Assembly: GCA_015654675.1 (NCBI GenBank)
Contig: JAATGM010000010.1
Location: 1-64,000 of the forward strand
Length of the DNA: 64,000 nucleotides
Direction of reading: 5' to 3'
Source: Planctomycetota bacterium
GTDB taxonomy: Bacteria; Planctomycetota; Phycisphaerae; UBA1845; UTPLA1
Shown here one piece after another: positions 63,984 through 64,000 of this stretch (its first letter is position 1; every line of letters begins with the position of its first letter). The notes under the pieces were generated by a model. That model did no database searches. It worked only from the letters and a program-made list of their open reading frames with translations, and was not told the origin of the DNA. The position numbers and the translations under genes are program-made.

Positions 63984-64000
63984 CCACCGCCTCTCGCCTT

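Overview
The window is about 64 kb of GC-rich bacterial chromosome, densely coded on both strands. Several features together point to a planctomycete-like bacterium, perhaps related to Phycisphaerae; this is inference. They are a DUF1501/DUF1800 pair, two PEP-CTERM proteins, two exported proteins ending in dockerin-like repeats, a Cys-X2-Cys-Gly-Tyr-Asp-Leu zinc-ribbon membrane protein, and a large MoxR/DUF58/VWA operon with planctomycete-style partners. I see no prophage, insertion sequence, CRISPR array or rRNA. There is one tRNA (Met, CAU).

Layout. 0-6 kb: an FAD monooxygenase, small exported proteins, a PEP-CTERM protein, then a minus-strand cluster of stress-type genes (host-attachment-like, tiny membrane protein, glycine zipper, DUF892 ferritin-like). 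This cluster carries two copies of a structured intergenic element. 6-8.4 kb: low-gene DNA around a DUF488 gene fused in frame to a DUF2945 domain. 8.4-12.2 kb: a dolichol-phosphate-mannose-type glycosyltransferase and the DUF1501/DUF1800 pair. 12.6-18 kb: an Rrf2 regulator, a PEGA lipoprotein, then asnB, a many-span membrane protein and dtd in a tight run. 18-23 kb: a Cys-rich repeat/dockerin protein, tRNA-Met, a membrane-anchored ten-repeat protein, a PEP-CTERM protein and mutM. 23-36 kb: the MoxR-DUF58-VWA-VWA-coiled-coil-prenyltransferase-fold-NPCBM operon, most genes touching or overlapping by 4 nt. 36-40 kb: ECF sigma/RskA-type anti-sigma, folP, and a tandem duplication of the folP 3' end plus a lipoprotein gene. 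39.6-45 kb: small membrane/zinc-ribbon proteins, an ABC exporter, a C45-type hydrolase and recA. 45-54 kb: a second ECF sigma/anti-sigma pair with a PDZ protein, rpoN, a DUF1460 lipoprotein, an M16 protease and a DinB-like protein. 54-64 kb: glycerophosphodiesterase, zinc-ribbon and dockerin proteins, DUF971, GNAT, EEP hydrolase, rhodanese-methyltransferase, HU, a GT39-type glycosyltransferase, and a gene running to the window edge.

The most noteworthy items are: (1) an 87%-identical, still-in-frame folP C-terminal remnant between two paralogous lipoprotein genes, part of which is overprinted as the lipoprotein tail; (2) a duplicated structured RNA-like element upstream of two stress genes; (3) an in-frame DUF488-DUF2945 fusion with its own internal ribosome-binding site and start; (4) the planctomycete-type VWA operon; (5) two exported repeat proteins of unknown function.
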